DNA of 58,220 nt, from the IMG/VR virus record IMGVR_UViG_3300036820_000022, positions 1 through 58,220 of that record, one strand, 5' to 3'. This document shows positions 22,151 to 30,926 of this stretch, in pieces; positions within the stretch are counted from its first letter, which is position 1, and each line of letters begins with the position of its first letter. Position numbers and translations under genes: made by a program. Source of the stretch: a virus. The notes under the pieces were generated by a model. That model saw only the letters and a list, made by a program, of their open reading frames with translations, was not told the origin of the DNA and did not search any database.

Positions 22151-22689
22151 AGAAGGCATCTGCTACAGCCCCGGACGAGGCGCGGCGAAGCCCGCGCAAA
22201 AAGGCGCCGAAAGCGAGCAAAACGCCCGGCAGAATCGGCAGGCCGCCAAAGCTTACGCCTGAGCTTCAAGCCGAAATCTGCGAGGCGCTCGAAATAGCCG
22301 TGCCCGAGAAATACGCAGCCGAGGCAGTCGGCGTTTCCGAGGTGACGTTTCACGAGTGGATGCGGAAAGGCAAAGAAGGAGCCGAACCGTTTGACGAGTT
22401 TTTCGTAGCCGTGACGCGTGCGCGCGCGAAAGCCGTCACGAAGCTCACAAAGCACGCTCTGGGCGGCGAAAAAGGCAGCTCTCAGGCGGCGTGGTTTCTC
22501 GAGCGCCGCTTCCGTAAGGCGTACGGCGCGCACGTTATGGTCGGCGGGATGGAAGACGGCGAGCCGATTCGGCTTGCGGGCGACTTGAAGATTTCCGCTG
22601 ATCTGCGCGCCAGTTCCGATGCGACCAAAAAGATTCACGATGCGATCCGTTCGGCTGCCGGTACGGCGCCGGAGTTGGAGGAAAAATGA
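22147..22689 (+). CDS. Terminase small subunit
   Basis: A 180-residue protein. A Lys/Ala-rich lead is followed by GRPPKLTPELQAEICEAL, then AAEAVGVSEVTFHEWMRKG, the helix-turn-helix pattern of small terminases, and a helical oligomerisation part (FVAVTRARAKAVTKLTKHA, AAWFLERRFRKAYG). It should recognise the packaging site and deliver DNA to TerL, encoded 1.2 kb downstream. GTG overlaps the preceding stop. Confidence 0.85.
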   Translation: MKKASATAPDEARRSPRKKAPKASKTPGRIGRPPKLTPELQAEICEALEIAVPEKYAAEAVGVSEVTFHEWMRKGKEGAEPFDEFFVAVTRARAKAVTKLTKHALGGEKGSSQAAWFLERRFRKAYGAHVMVGGMEDGEPIRLAGDLKISADLRASSDATKKIHDAIRSAAGTAPELEEK

Positions 22690-22901
22690 AACGCTTCGAC
22701 CGCGTGCGCTACGTCCCGGTGGCCGACGAGGTTTGGGAAGCGTCGAAGTGCCGCATTCTTGGCGCTCAGGACCTACCGCCCGGCTCAACCGGCCGCGTCA
22801 TCTCCGTTCGGCGAAAATCGCAGCGTGCCGTCGTGCAGTTTGTCATCGGTGACAGCCGCGGCGCGCGCATCGTGCCGCTGGCGGCGTTGGAGGCGGCGTG
22901 A
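22686..22901 (+). CDS. Small SH3/KOW-like protein (71 aa)
   Basis: DLPPGSTGRVISVRRKSQRA with flanking beta strands resembles a KOW/SH3 barrel. ATGA overlap with terS. Function unknown. Confidence 0.6.
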   Translation: MKRFDRVRYVPVADEVWEASKCRILGAQDLPPGSTGRVISVRRKSQRAVVQFVIGDSRGARIVPLAALEAA

Positions 22902-23206
22902 TTAGCTCCCTTCGCGCGTTCTGGAGTTCACTATGGTTGGGCGAGCGTTTTGAACCTAGTCGGCCACTAACCGAAGCGGAATGGGTTGCGAAGTACGGTG
23001 ATCGTCCGTTCCGCATCGTGCGCCATGGATTGCGATTCGCGGGCGGTGGCTATCACGCGCCTGAGATCGAGTATCGACCCGGATACGAACGCACGATACC
23101 GACGACGGAGCGCGCGATGTCAGTGTTACGAAAGCCGATTCCGAAAGGCTGTCCACCGGCGCCCACGCCTGAATCGGTGCAATACGTCGTTCACGGCTAC
23201 TGGTGA
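22898..23206 (+). CDS. Unknown protein (102 aa)
   Basis: GTGA overlaps at both ends. Starts MISSLRAFWSSLWLGERFEP. Rich in aromatic residues, Pro and Arg; no family recognised. Confidence 0.6.
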   Translation: MISSLRAFWSSLWLGERFEPSRPLTEAEWVAKYGDRPFRIVRHGLRFAGGGYHAPEIEYRPGYERTIPTTERAMSVLRKPIPKGCPPAPTPESVQYVVHGYW

Positions 23207-23874
23207 GCAACCTTAAGCTCGTCCTTTGGTCGGGCGGCTGTGATTCGACGTTGGCGCTCTACGAAGCGCTTCTCGATCAAAAGCTCTGGGTCGTCGACGG
23301 CAAGCAGCTTTCCGAGGTTCGAGCGATCTCCGTCGTGCATCCGAGCGTTCCGTGCAACGGCCAGCAAGCGGTATCTCGCGCGAAAATTCTTGCCGAGTTC
23401 CAAAAGCGCGGCCTCGTCACGCGGCACAGCACGGTTACGGTTTCTAACGATGCCGACACTCCGCGCCGTGGCAAGGATGGCGGTTCAATCCAGACGCAAA
23501 TCTGGCTCGGGGCCGTCGCTCCGTATCTCGACGACACCGAGAGCCTGAACCTCGGCTGGATCGAAGGTGAGTTCGACAACGCCGACCATGCGATCGCAGC
23601 GTTCGACGCGCTCCAGAAGGTCAACGGCAAGACCGGGAAGCTTGCGTTTCCACTTCAGAGGCGCACCAAGCCTGAGATCATCGAGCGGCTGCGGAAAGCC
23701 GAACTGCTCGACCTGTGCTGGTATTGTGAAGGCGTTGGCGATGATCGTAGCGCGGATACGATTGAAGCGTCCTGCGGCAGCTGCTTGAAGTGCATTAAGC
23801 ACGCAACGGCGCTTTGGCAGCTCGAACACTGGCCACACGAAGCACTTGTCGCCGCGACGATTCTGGACAAATGA
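23203..23874 (+). CDS. QueC-like PP-loop enzyme
   Basis: A 223-residue protein. The ATP-binding PP-loop LVLWSGGCDSTLALYEA and the C-terminal zinc cluster CWYCEG, then CGSCLKC match 7-cyano-7-deazaguanine (preQ0) synthase. Some phages make preQ0 to modify guanines in their DNA. No FolE, QueD, QueE or DpdA partner is visible here, so it may use host preQ0 precursors or act on another substrate, as QueC-like proteins do in some defence systems. It lies between terS and terL. Confidence 0.75.
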   Translation: MSNLKLVLWSGGCDSTLALYEALLDQKLWVVDGKQLSEVRAISVVHPSVPCNGQQAVSRAKILAEFQKRGLVTRHSTVTVSNDADTPRRGKDGGSIQTQIWLGAVAPYLDDTESLNLGWIEGEFDNADHAIAAFDALQKVNGKTGKLAFPLQRRTKPEIIERLRKAELLDLCWYCEGVGDDRSADTIEASCGSCLKCIKHATALWQLEHWPHEALVAATILDK

Positions 23875-23887
23875 GCGATGCGACGAT

Positions 23888-25408
23888 ATGGGCGATAAGT
23901 TGACCCCCAAAGCCGCGCAGATCGACGAAGACACCGTACTTGCGGGGACGTCGCCGGCGGGATTAGCGTTCGTCGCAACCAAAAGCGACCCGCGCCCGTA
24001 CGTTCCCGCGGAGTTCCATCTCATCATGGCCCAAGCGATGGTGGACCTCGAACAGCATCGGCTTGACGCGTTGTTTATGAGCGTGCCGGTGCGTCATGGC
24101 AAAACGAGGCTCGGCTCCAACATCATGCCTGCGTGGTTTCTTGGGCTTCATCCCGATCGCGAGATTCTGGCCGCGTCGCACGCCGCTGAGTTCGCAGCGG
24201 ATAAGGTCGGCGGACCGGCGCGTGACTTCTTCGTTCGGACTTCAAAGCGTTACTTCGGCGTCACGATCGACCCGTTAGCCAACGCGCGCGGTCGCTGGAA
24301 AACCTCTGGCGGCGGCGGAATGCGCGCGGTCGGCGTACAGCAAGGCATCGCGGGCCAAGGCGCGGACCTCGCGATCGTCGACGACCCGTACGCCAACGTC
24401 GAGGACGCGATGAATCGGCGGCAGCGCGATAAGGCGTGGGAATGGTATCAAGCCGAGTTCGTCACCCGCTGCTCACCCGGCGCGCCGCACATTCACATTA
24501 TGAGCCGGTGGAACGTCGATGACCACATGGCCCGCGCGCTCGAACAGGCCAAAGAGGCAAAGCTGCGCTACCGCGTTCTTGACTTCCCAGCGTTGGCAAT
24601 CTGCCCGAAGTGCGACGATTACGGCGTCGACGCCGTCAATCAATGCGGTCACGGCATCCGCGATTCGTTGGGCCGGCTACCCGGTGAAGCGTTGTGGCCC
24701 CAGGAGCGACCGCGAGACTTCTTGCTTCAGCAGCGCATTCGCACGACGCCGCGGTTCTTTGACGCGCTCTACCAAGGACGGCCGCGCCCCGATGCCGGCG
24801 CGATCTTCCGGCGCGAATGGTTCCGTCGCTATCACATAATCGGACCGCGCATCTTCCTGCACGACGAGTTCGGCAGAGTTAGCGGCGGCTACGATTTGCA
24901 CCAGTGCCGCATCTTTATGACCGTCGATCTCGCCGCCGGAACGTCATCGACCGACGGAGACTTCACCGTCTTTGGCGTCTTTGCGCTGGGCCCAAAGCAC
25001 GAGCTCATCGTCCTGGATTGGTTTCGCGATCGTATCGATGGCACGCGGCAGATTCCGATGCTGCGGGCCTATTGGAACAAACATCGTGCCGTGCGCATCG
25101 GCGTCGAGGCTGTTGCCTATCAGTGGGTCTTTATCCAAAACGCGCTCGCCGAAGGTTTGCCGATCGTCGCGATCAAGCGCGGGCGCGAAGGCAAAGAGAC
25201 ACGTTCGCTACTCGTCGCCAGCCGCTACGAAATGGGCCAGGTCTTTCATCCGCTGCCGGCAGATGCGCCCTGGGTCGTCGGAATGGAGAATGAACTGATC
25301 GACTTTCCGGTAGGCGCACACGACGATCAGGTGGACGTGATGAGTGACGCGGGCGCCGTGGTAGCCGAAGCCGAGACGCGACCGATGGCGATAGGAGTGC
25401 AGGTGTGA
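23888..25408 (+). CDS. Terminase large subunit
   Basis: A 506-residue motor-nuclease. Walker A-like FMSVPVRHGKTRLGS, Walker B LAIVDDPY, and an RNase H-type nuclease domain with FMTVDLAAG and the late Asp pair in HDDQVDVMSD are visible. GHGIRDSLGRLPGEALWP is typical of this TerL group. ATG 23888 gives MGDKLTPK; the frame is open 42 nt further but overlaps the QueC-like gene. Confidence 0.95.
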   Translation: MGDKLTPKAAQIDEDTVLAGTSPAGLAFVATKSDPRPYVPAEFHLIMAQAMVDLEQHRLDALFMSVPVRHGKTRLGSNIMPAWFLGLHPDREILAASHAAEFAADKVGGPARDFFVRTSKRYFGVTIDPLANARGRWKTSGGGGMRAVGVQQGIAGQGADLAIVDDPYANVEDAMNRRQRDKAWEWYQAEFVTRCSPGAPHIHIMSRWNVDDHMARALEQAKEAKLRYRVLDFPALAICPKCDDYGVDAVNQCGHGIRDSLGRLPGEALWPQERPRDFLLQQRIRTTPRFFDALYQGRPRPDAGAIFRREWFRRYHIIGPRIFLHDEFGRVSGGYDLHQCRIFMTVDLAAGTSSTDGDFTVFGVFALGPKHELIVLDWFRDRIDGTRQIPMLRAYWNKHRAVRIGVEAVAYQWVFIQNALAEGLPIVAIKRGREGKETRSLLVASRYEMGQVFHPLPADAPWVVGMENELIDFPVGAHDDQVDVMSDAGAVVAEAETRPMAIGVQV

Positions 25409-25689
25409 CCTCGGCGTGGATCTGCGAGCGCTGCTGGCACCACAATCCGGTGGGCATCGGCATCTGCCAGAACCCGACGTGCGCGGGCGAGCCGGTTTCG
25501 CGGACGGTGGATGCGCGAGCGAGTCGGCCGTTCCGCCACTGCTTCAACCTCGACGGTACGCCCAAAGAATCGTTCGCGCGGTTTGATGAGGCGCAAGAGG
25601 AGTGCTTTCGGAGCACCTCGCGCGCCAAGCGTAAAGCGGCCTATCCCTGCTCCGAACACGGCTTTCATGTCGGGTCGAGAGCGGCCTGA
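25405..25689 (+). CDS. RanBP2-like zinc-finger protein (94 aa)
   Basis: WICERCWHHNPVGIGICQNPTC matches the W-x-C-x2-C...N-x6-C-x2-C pattern of RanBP2-type fingers. GTGA overlap with terL. Function unknown. Confidence 0.65.
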   Translation: MTSAWICERCWHHNPVGIGICQNPTCAGEPVSRTVDARASRPFRHCFNLDGTPKESFARFDEAQEECFRSTSRAKRKAAYPCSEHGFHVGSRAA

Positions 25690-25706
25690 TTCCAGAAAGG
25701 ACTACC

Positions 25707-25967
25707 ATGAACGAACAAAAGCCCAGCCCCGGACGCATCGTGCGATATGTCGACCACGACGGTAAAACGCTCCCGGCCGTCATCACCCGCGTGCGCCCAG
25801 ACGGTAATGTCGATCTGCACGTCCTCCATGAAAACACGCTGAACATTCCCGAGTCCGACGCCAACGCTTCGGCGATTCGCTCGGGAACCTGGCACTGGCC
25901 GCGCGACAAGCCGTCGGCCGCGGAAATCGAGACCGCATTCGATTACGGAAAGAACCCAACGAGATGA
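25707..25967 (+). CDS. Conserved phage protein (86 aa)
   Basis: GRIVRYVDHDGKTLPAVITR, then WHWPRDKPSA is a pattern I recall from small phage proteins near terminase, of unknown function. GAAAGGA precedes the ATG. Confidence 0.7.
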   Translation: MNEQKPSPGRIVRYVDHDGKTLPAVITRVRPDGNVDLHVLHENTLNIPESDANASAIRSGTWHWPRDKPSAAEIETAFDYGKNPTR

Positions 25968-26926
25968 AACTCTTACTGGCCCTGATGCTCGCTACGGCTG
26001 CCGCAATCTCGGTGCTCCCGACCGCAGCGCCAGCCGTGAAGAAGCACGCGACGCCGCGCTGCCTGCCGTCGATGGTTCCAGGCTACTCCACGCTGTGCAT
26101 CGCGAACAAGACGATCGTCACGCCTGCGCCGTCGCCGACGCCGATTCCGACAGCGAGCCCAACGCCAGAACCGACGATCGCGCCAACCTCGACGCCGACC
26201 GTTGCCCCAACTGCTTCCCCGTCGCCGCCGCCTTACGGCACGATCGTTTGGCAAGCCGGAAGCCCGACGCTCGGGAATTGGGAAACTGCGAACACCTATC
26301 AGTGCGGCAACCCGGTACTCACCGGCTCGACGTTCTACTTTGATCTGAAGCAAGACGGCACGAAATGCGGGCGCAATCAGATGCTGCCGCTCACTGCTGG
26401 CGGGTCGACGTTCCAGCTAACGGCAGAGCGTGTCTACACTTGGGTGTTCGGCTACGTCGACGGCAATCCACTCGGGCAGCCGCCCGGCATGGGGAACGAC
26501 GACGGCGAGGCGCAGTCGGTTGTTTGGCAGATTCACGGAAACGACGAGCCCGATACACCGTGCACGCAGCTTGGATTCGGTAACACGCCGCCCAACAGCA
26601 GCAGCGGACAGCCGCAGCAGTGGCTAATAGACGACTGCGGTTCGAGTCTTAGCGCGCCGTTTTGGGTTGGTCCGTACACTCCGCAGGAAACCGACGCATT
26701 CGTCATTCAGGCGAAGATATCGAGCGGCTCGGACGGGTGGACGAGGCTCTGGCGTAACGGTTCACTCGTCGCCTCGAGCACCGGCGCCAACTTCAAAGAA
26801 TCGACCGGCGGACCATTCTGGAACTTCGGCGTCTACAAATGGCGCTGGGAACTCTCGGGCGGTGGCGGATCGAAGATGACCGAGGTTCAAGACACCATCG
26901 TCGGCATGACGCTGTACGAGCAGTAG
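25964..26926 (+). CDS. Exported polysaccharide-lyase-like/lectin-fold protein
   Basis: A 320-residue protein: signal peptide (MKLLLALMLATAAAISVL), then a long Pro/Thr/Ser linker (about 50-95, PTPIPTASPTPEPT and similar) and a C-terminal domain from about 95. The end, GWTRLWRNGSLVASS followed by GPFWNFGVYKWRWE, is close to the strand pattern of heparin-lyase-type (jelly-roll) polysaccharide lyases. It may cut or bind surface polysaccharide. Signal peptide and location suggest lysogen cargo rather than a virion part, though it is coded between terL and portal. Confidence 0.75.
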   Translation: MKLLLALMLATAAAISVLPTAAPAVKKHATPRCLPSMVPGYSTLCIANKTIVTPAPSPTPIPTASPTPEPTIAPTSTPTVAPTASPSPPPYGTIVWQAGSPTLGNWETANTYQCGNPVLTGSTFYFDLKQDGTKCGRNQMLPLTAGGSTFQLTAERVYTWVFGYVDGNPLGQPPGMGNDDGEAQSVVWQIHGNDEPDTPCTQLGFGNTPPNSSSGQPQQWLIDDCGSSLSAPFWVGPYTPQETDAFVIQAKISSGSDGWTRLWRNGSLVASSTGANFKESTGGPFWNFGVYKWRWELSGGGGSKMTEVQDTIVGMTLYEQ

Positions 26927-27031
26927 ATGACCACCCGAACTTTCGCCTTCTACGTCCTCGCCATCGCGCTTGGCGTTATCTTAGCCGCCCTCGCTCTCAA
27001 GCAGATCTGGCACGGGATTCATTTGCAGTGA
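26927..27031 (+). CDS. Mini membrane protein (34 aa)
   Basis: MTTRTF plus one transmembrane helix (LAIALGVILAALALK). It starts directly after the preceding TAG and ends in a GTGA overlap. Possibly a small lysis or membrane protein. Confidence 0.5.
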   Translation: MTTRTFAFYVLAIALGVILAALALKQIWHGIHLQ

Positions 27032-27336
27032 AGCGCCCCGCCAAAGTTAAGCGCGGCCGCGCCATCAAGACCGTCACGCTCTCGAATATCGCGCGCCCAA
27101 GCTCGGCGAAGATGAAGCCGCTGTCGTCGCACGCTGCCCCGCACAAAAAGCGCGGCGAGCACAAAGAGCCCAAGGCGAAAGGCAAAACTGCGTCGACGCC
27201 CCGGGCAGCACGCGCACCTCGCGGCCACAAGCACGAGGGCAAAGTCCGGACAGCAAAGGATACGAACATCGAGAAGAAGGCGTCAAAGCCGCGCAACGAG
27301 CCGGCATCGCCTAAGAAGCCGAAGTGGTTTTCGTGA
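27028..27336 (+). CDS. Lys/Ala/Pro-rich, histone-H1-like basic protein (102 aa)
   Basis: From the GTG at 27028 the product is extremely basic with repeated KP, AK and HK runs and almost no hydrophobic core, so it is probably disordered and binds nucleic acid. H1-like tails of this type condense DNA. Its place just before the portal would fit an internal virion protein or a packaging aid, but that is inference. Confidence 0.6.
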   Translation: MKRPAKVKRGRAIKTVTLSNIARPSSAKMKPLSSHAAPHKKRGEHKEPKAKGKTASTPRAARAPRGHKHEGKVRTAKDTNIEKKASKPRNEPASPKKPKWFS

Positions 27337-28199
27337 ACGCCGCCGTTCTCAGCATCATCGAGAAGCAGCGCGAAATGTGGCGCCTTCAGAAAGCCGACCG
27401 ACGAGCGCGGCGTTCCGAGGATGCCTGCGCTGCCTGCGCGGTTCGCCAGTGCAGGCCAAGCCGTCGTAAGTGCGAGCAGTGCCTAGAATACGATAATCAA
27501 GCGAAGAAAAACGGACACGCGCGCTTTCTCGCGGCTGGGCTATGCGTTGTCTGCGGTAAAGCTAAACCGCCGACCGGACGTTTAACCTGTGTTAGGTGCT
27601 GCGCTATCTCGACTTCCGACCAAAAGGCTCGGCGCGCCAGACGCGTCGCTCAGGGCGCGTGCTCGCGCTGCGGAGTAGATCGTGACGACCTACGCTTCAA
27701 AGAGTGCGCAACGTGCCGCGAGTTCGGGCGCAATAGGTACACTGAAGCGCTGACCCAAGCTGGAAAGAAGCGGCATGCCGAGATCGTTGCCGAGCGCGTC
27801 GCTATTGGACGCTGCCCTCGCGACGGAGCCAAGCTGGCCGATGGAGCCTGCGCGGCATGCGAAGCAACGCGCCACGAAAAGTATCGACGAGCGCATCGGC
27901 GTAAGCGGCAACTGGCGATGAAGCGTGGGACCTGCACGACGTGCGCGGTGCTCAAGCCGCAGCCAGGATACAAAGTCTGCCGCCGGTGCATCGACCGTAC
28001 GATCGCGCACCAAAAGCGAGTTCGCCAAGCTCGGCCTCGCGTCGAGCGCGGCCCACGTACCCACTGCCGTAACGGCCACCTGTTCGATGACCGGAACACG
28101 CACGTTTACAAAGGGCGCCGACGCTGCCGCGCCTGCGTGGCCGCTGCGGGCGAAAGATACCGAGAGCGTAAGGGGACACGCCAGGCCGTAGCCGCCTAA
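27333..28199 (+). CDS. Multi-zinc-ribbon protein with repeated modules (288 aa)
   Basis: Six Cys modules follow each other: CAACAVRQC with CEQC, GLCVVCGK with CVRC, GACSRCGV with CATC, GRCPRDG with CAAC, GTCTTCAV with CRRC, and a last HCRNGHLFDDRNTHVYKG with CRACV. Linkers are Arg/Lys-rich. The last module is known from the ends of HNH-type and other phage proteins. It is probably an RNA- or DNA-binding array; GTG overlaps the preceding stop. Confidence 0.75.
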   Translation: MNAAVLSIIEKQREMWRLQKADRRARRSEDACAACAVRQCRPSRRKCEQCLEYDNQAKKNGHARFLAAGLCVVCGKAKPPTGRLTCVRCCAISTSDQKARRARRVAQGACSRCGVDRDDLRFKECATCREFGRNRYTEALTQAGKKRHAEIVAERVAIGRCPRDGAKLADGACAACEATRHEKYRRAHRRKRQLAMKRGTCTTCAVLKPQPGYKVCRRCIDRTIAHQKRVRQARPRVERGPRTHCRNGHLFDDRNTHVYKGRRRCRACVAAAGERYRERKGTRQAVAA

Positions 28200-28220
28200 G
28201 CTTCCCGTAGAGCGGCCGGG

Positions 28221-30392
28221 ATGGACGAAACCCGGTCTTTGCGCGCTGAAGAGCTCGACGCCACAGAATCCCACCCCTATCTCAAGGTCAGCCAGCCGAC
28301 GCCCTACGAGCCCGACCTGGCCGCGTATGCCGTCGACGAGGCCAACGACCCCTACCGCCGCTTTACCGCATCGGTCGAGTCGGGCGCCACGATTCAGCTC
28401 CGGGTCGCTTGCCGCGACGGGCGCCGCGAGATTCTCGACCTGTCGAACATCGAGGCCCGAGCCTGGATTCGCGATCCGCTCGAAGACCGCACGGCGTTCG
28501 TCAACGCCAAGATTTCCGAGCGCCGGGCGACCGTTGCGCTCAAAGCCGCGCGCCGGCTCACTGCCGCCGGCAAGACCGTCGTCGATAGAAAAGACGTCAA
28601 GCCCGACGAGGAAGCGTTCATGCTCGAGTTCGGGCTCGCGCAAGAAGCGCTCGTTCCGCTGCAGGAAGGCGGCTACGCCAAGAAGCTGCAGCTGCGCGAA
28701 GACAACCTCGGCCGAGCCCGCGCACGTGCAAGCCTACGCGAGGACGGCTTTTGGGATGGCGGATTCGACGATGCTGCCGGCGTCGGCTACGACGCTCCGA
28801 CCGAACGGGAATATCTGCCTCGAGGCGGTCCGATGGGCCAGCAGCAGCTTATCTCCGACATTTGGGATGCCCAAGCGAAAAGTTTCTTCGCCTGGACTCA
28901 CGATCCGGCGGTCCGCTTTGCGATCGAACTGCTCTCCGACTTCACGCTCGGCCGAAGCTTTTCGATTATCGCCGCGTCGGACAAGGTGCAGCCCATCATC
29001 GACGAGTTCGTCAATCGCGAGTTGCTGCCGCAATCGCAGCAGTCGGTCACGCCGTGGGGCCCGGGCCGGATTACGAACCGCCTGCACGATATGGCGACCT
29101 CGCTGTGGCGAGATGGCGAGCTGTTCCTGCGCAAGTTCTCGATGGGCGACGGGCGCATCAAGGTTCGCTCGCTTCCGCCTGAGACGATCTGGGAGATCGT
29201 TACCGACGCCGAGGATCCGCTGGAAGTCTTTTACTATACCCAAAGATACCAAACGCGCGTGATCTTGTTCGCGCCGCCCAATCTCGAACCGGCGAAGGCG
29301 AAATGGATCGAGCGGACGATTGCGCGTGACGAGATGATCCACGTGCTCATCAACGCCAAGGAATCCGACGCGCGCGGCCGCGGCGACCCGTTTGCAAGCC
29401 TCGGCTGGGCCAAGCGGTTGCGCGACTATTTCGATGCGATGATTCAGAAGCAGTTTGCGCAAGCGGCCTATCAGTGGTGGATCCAAGCCGACGGCGGGAC
29501 GGGGGACTTGCAGCGCTTGGCCGGCACGGCGATTCCGTCAGAGAAGCCTCGGCCGGGGTCATATTTTATGACCAACAAGGCCGTCGAGATCAAGTCGATC
29601 AGCAGCGATATCCGCGGCGCCGTCTCGGGCGAAGGCACGGCCTACGACGCGCTGCTTAATCACGTGGCGCTGGCCTTTGGGCTCAACAAGTCTTACTTCG
29701 GCGTCGATTCACACGCCAACCGCGCGACGGCGCTCGTCGCGACCGAGCCGACGGCAAAGCATCTCGAGACGCGCCAGGACCTCATCATCGCCTTCCTGAC
29801 CAAGCTTATGGGCGACGTCATTACCGAAGCGGTGAAGTTCGGGCAAGTGCCCAGCGGCGAAGACCTCAGTTTCAAGGTTCAGCTTCCCTCGATCATCAAG
29901 GCCGATGCGACGACTCGCGGCACGATGATTCGACAAGCCGAAGGCATGGCGTACGTCAGCAAGCAGACCGCCGCGGAGACGTTCTGCGCCGAAGCGGAGA
30001 TCCCGGATTACGATTTCGACGGCGAGCAGCAGAAGATCAAGGACGAGCTCGGCAACGATCAGGACCCGAGCAAGCTCATTCTCAAAGATATGGAAATGGT
30101 CGCGAAGGGCCAGCCCTTGGCCAATCAGGCCGCGTGGGCGCCCGGCGATGTGCCCAATCCAGCATACGCTCCGCCTTCTAACGGTGCTTCGAACGGCCAT
30201 TCGAATGGCGTAGTCGCCAAGCCCACGACTCCCGATCCGCACGACGCGAGCCCAACGTCGGGCGCCGGCGCGGCTGCGATTCGCAACGAGCTCGGGCACG
30301 GCGGACCTGGCGATAAATCGACGATGGCATCTGAGGCTGCGTTTCGCGAGTACGCAAAGAAGCACAATCTCGTCGTGATCTATCCGGACTGA
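28221..30392 (+). CDS. Portal protein
   Basis: A 723-residue protein. From about 195 it follows the portal pattern: helical segments around the DNA channel (AKSFFAWTHDPAVRFAIEL, MATSLWRDGELFLRK), a wing, and the helix near 490 with NHVALAFGLNKSYFGV. It forms the dodecameric vertex through which TerL pumps DNA. About 190 extra N-terminal residues are unusual and may be an additional binding domain. A disordered Pro/Asn/Ser tail follows about 640. Confidence 0.9.
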   Translation: MDETRSLRAEELDATESHPYLKVSQPTPYEPDLAAYAVDEANDPYRRFTASVESGATIQLRVACRDGRREILDLSNIEARAWIRDPLEDRTAFVNAKISERRATVALKAARRLTAAGKTVVDRKDVKPDEEAFMLEFGLAQEALVPLQEGGYAKKLQLREDNLGRARARASLREDGFWDGGFDDAAGVGYDAPTEREYLPRGGPMGQQQLISDIWDAQAKSFFAWTHDPAVRFAIELLSDFTLGRSFSIIAASDKVQPIIDEFVNRELLPQSQQSVTPWGPGRITNRLHDMATSLWRDGELFLRKFSMGDGRIKVRSLPPETIWEIVTDAEDPLEVFYYTQRYQTRVILFAPPNLEPAKAKWIERTIARDEMIHVLINAKESDARGRGDPFASLGWAKRLRDYFDAMIQKQFAQAAYQWWIQADGGTGDLQRLAGTAIPSEKPRPGSYFMTNKAVEIKSISSDIRGAVSGEGTAYDALLNHVALAFGLNKSYFGVDSHANRATALVATEPTAKHLETRQDLIIAFLTKLMGDVITEAVKFGQVPSGEDLSFKVQLPSIIKADATTRGTMIRQAEGMAYVSKQTAAETFCAEAEIPDYDFDGEQQKIKDELGNDQDPSKLILKDMEMVAKGQPLANQAAWAPGDVPNPAYAPPSNGASNGHSNGVVAKPTTPDPHDASPTSGAGAAAIRNELGHGGPGDKSTMASEAAFREYAKKHNLVVIYPD

Positions 30393-30426
30393 AACCTCTT
30401 CCCGGTGCTGAAGGTTAAGTGCCGGG

Positions 30427-30467
30427 CAAAGCGCTCCGATCCACTCTCCGGGGCGCTTTGTCTTTTC
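30427..30467 (+). terminator. Terminator-like hairpin after portal
   Basis: CAAAGCGC and GCGCTTTG pair over an 18-nt loop, followed by TCTTTTC. It directly precedes leader cassette A. The T run is interrupted, so termination may be partial. Confidence 0.55.
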
Positions 30468-30470
30468 TGC

Positions 30471-30518
30471 GGACACGAGTAGCCCGAAGGCTTCTCGCTT
30501 CGGCCAAGCCGCGCGGCC
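30471..30518 (+). promoter_or_regulatory. Leader cassette A (GGACAC plus hairpin)
   Basis: GGACACG starts 48 nt before the ATG of the next gene. Hairpin CCGAAG/CTTCGG (30484-30503) follows, then CCAAG. Same layout as cassettes B-F. Confidence 0.6.
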
Positions 30519-30926
30519 ATGGCGATTCAAGCGAGAGACCCGCGCACCGACAGCACTTCGAGCCCGCAAACGGGCCAGCAGCACCGCGGCGGCTTTGCCG
30601 ACGTTGCCGGCATCGACTTAGGTAACGGCACCGTCGCGCTCGTCCTGGTAACGGCAACGCGCACGGCGACTACCGTCGATGCAGCCGATTCCTCGACGCA
30701 GCTGCTCGATGCCGATACGACTCGCCTCGCCGCGACGATCCAGAATACGGACACGGTGGAGACGGCATACCTTGGCCTCGGCGTCGATGCGGTCGTGGGC
30801 CAGGGAATCGCGATTGCGCCAAACGGCATCGCAAACGTTCCCGCTAGTAAAGTCGCGGGCGTGATCAACGCCATTTGGACCGGCAGCCCGTCGGGCGACG
30901 CCGCCATTCTGGCGACCACGGCCTAA
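30519..30926 (+). CDS. Small structural protein, probable head decoration (135 aa)
   Basis: Ala/Thr/Gly-rich beta-type protein with no Cys, starting MAIQARDPRTDSTSS. Composition and position after the portal fit a capsid decoration or accessory protein. The ATG is 48 nt behind GGACAC and has no Shine-Dalgarno sequence, which is notable for a structural gene. Confidence 0.6.
   Translation: MAIQARDPRTDSTSSPQTGQQHRGGFADVAGIDLGNGTVALVLVTATRTATTVDAADSSTQLLDADTTRLAATIQNTDTVETAYLGLGVDAVVGQGIAIAPNGIANVPASKVAGVINAIWTGSPSGDAAILATTA

Noticed and set aside
27513-27518. GGACAC inside the multi-zinc-ribbon gene
   Set aside because: It is within coding sequence, has no hairpin at the right place and no start codon 46-48 nt downstream.
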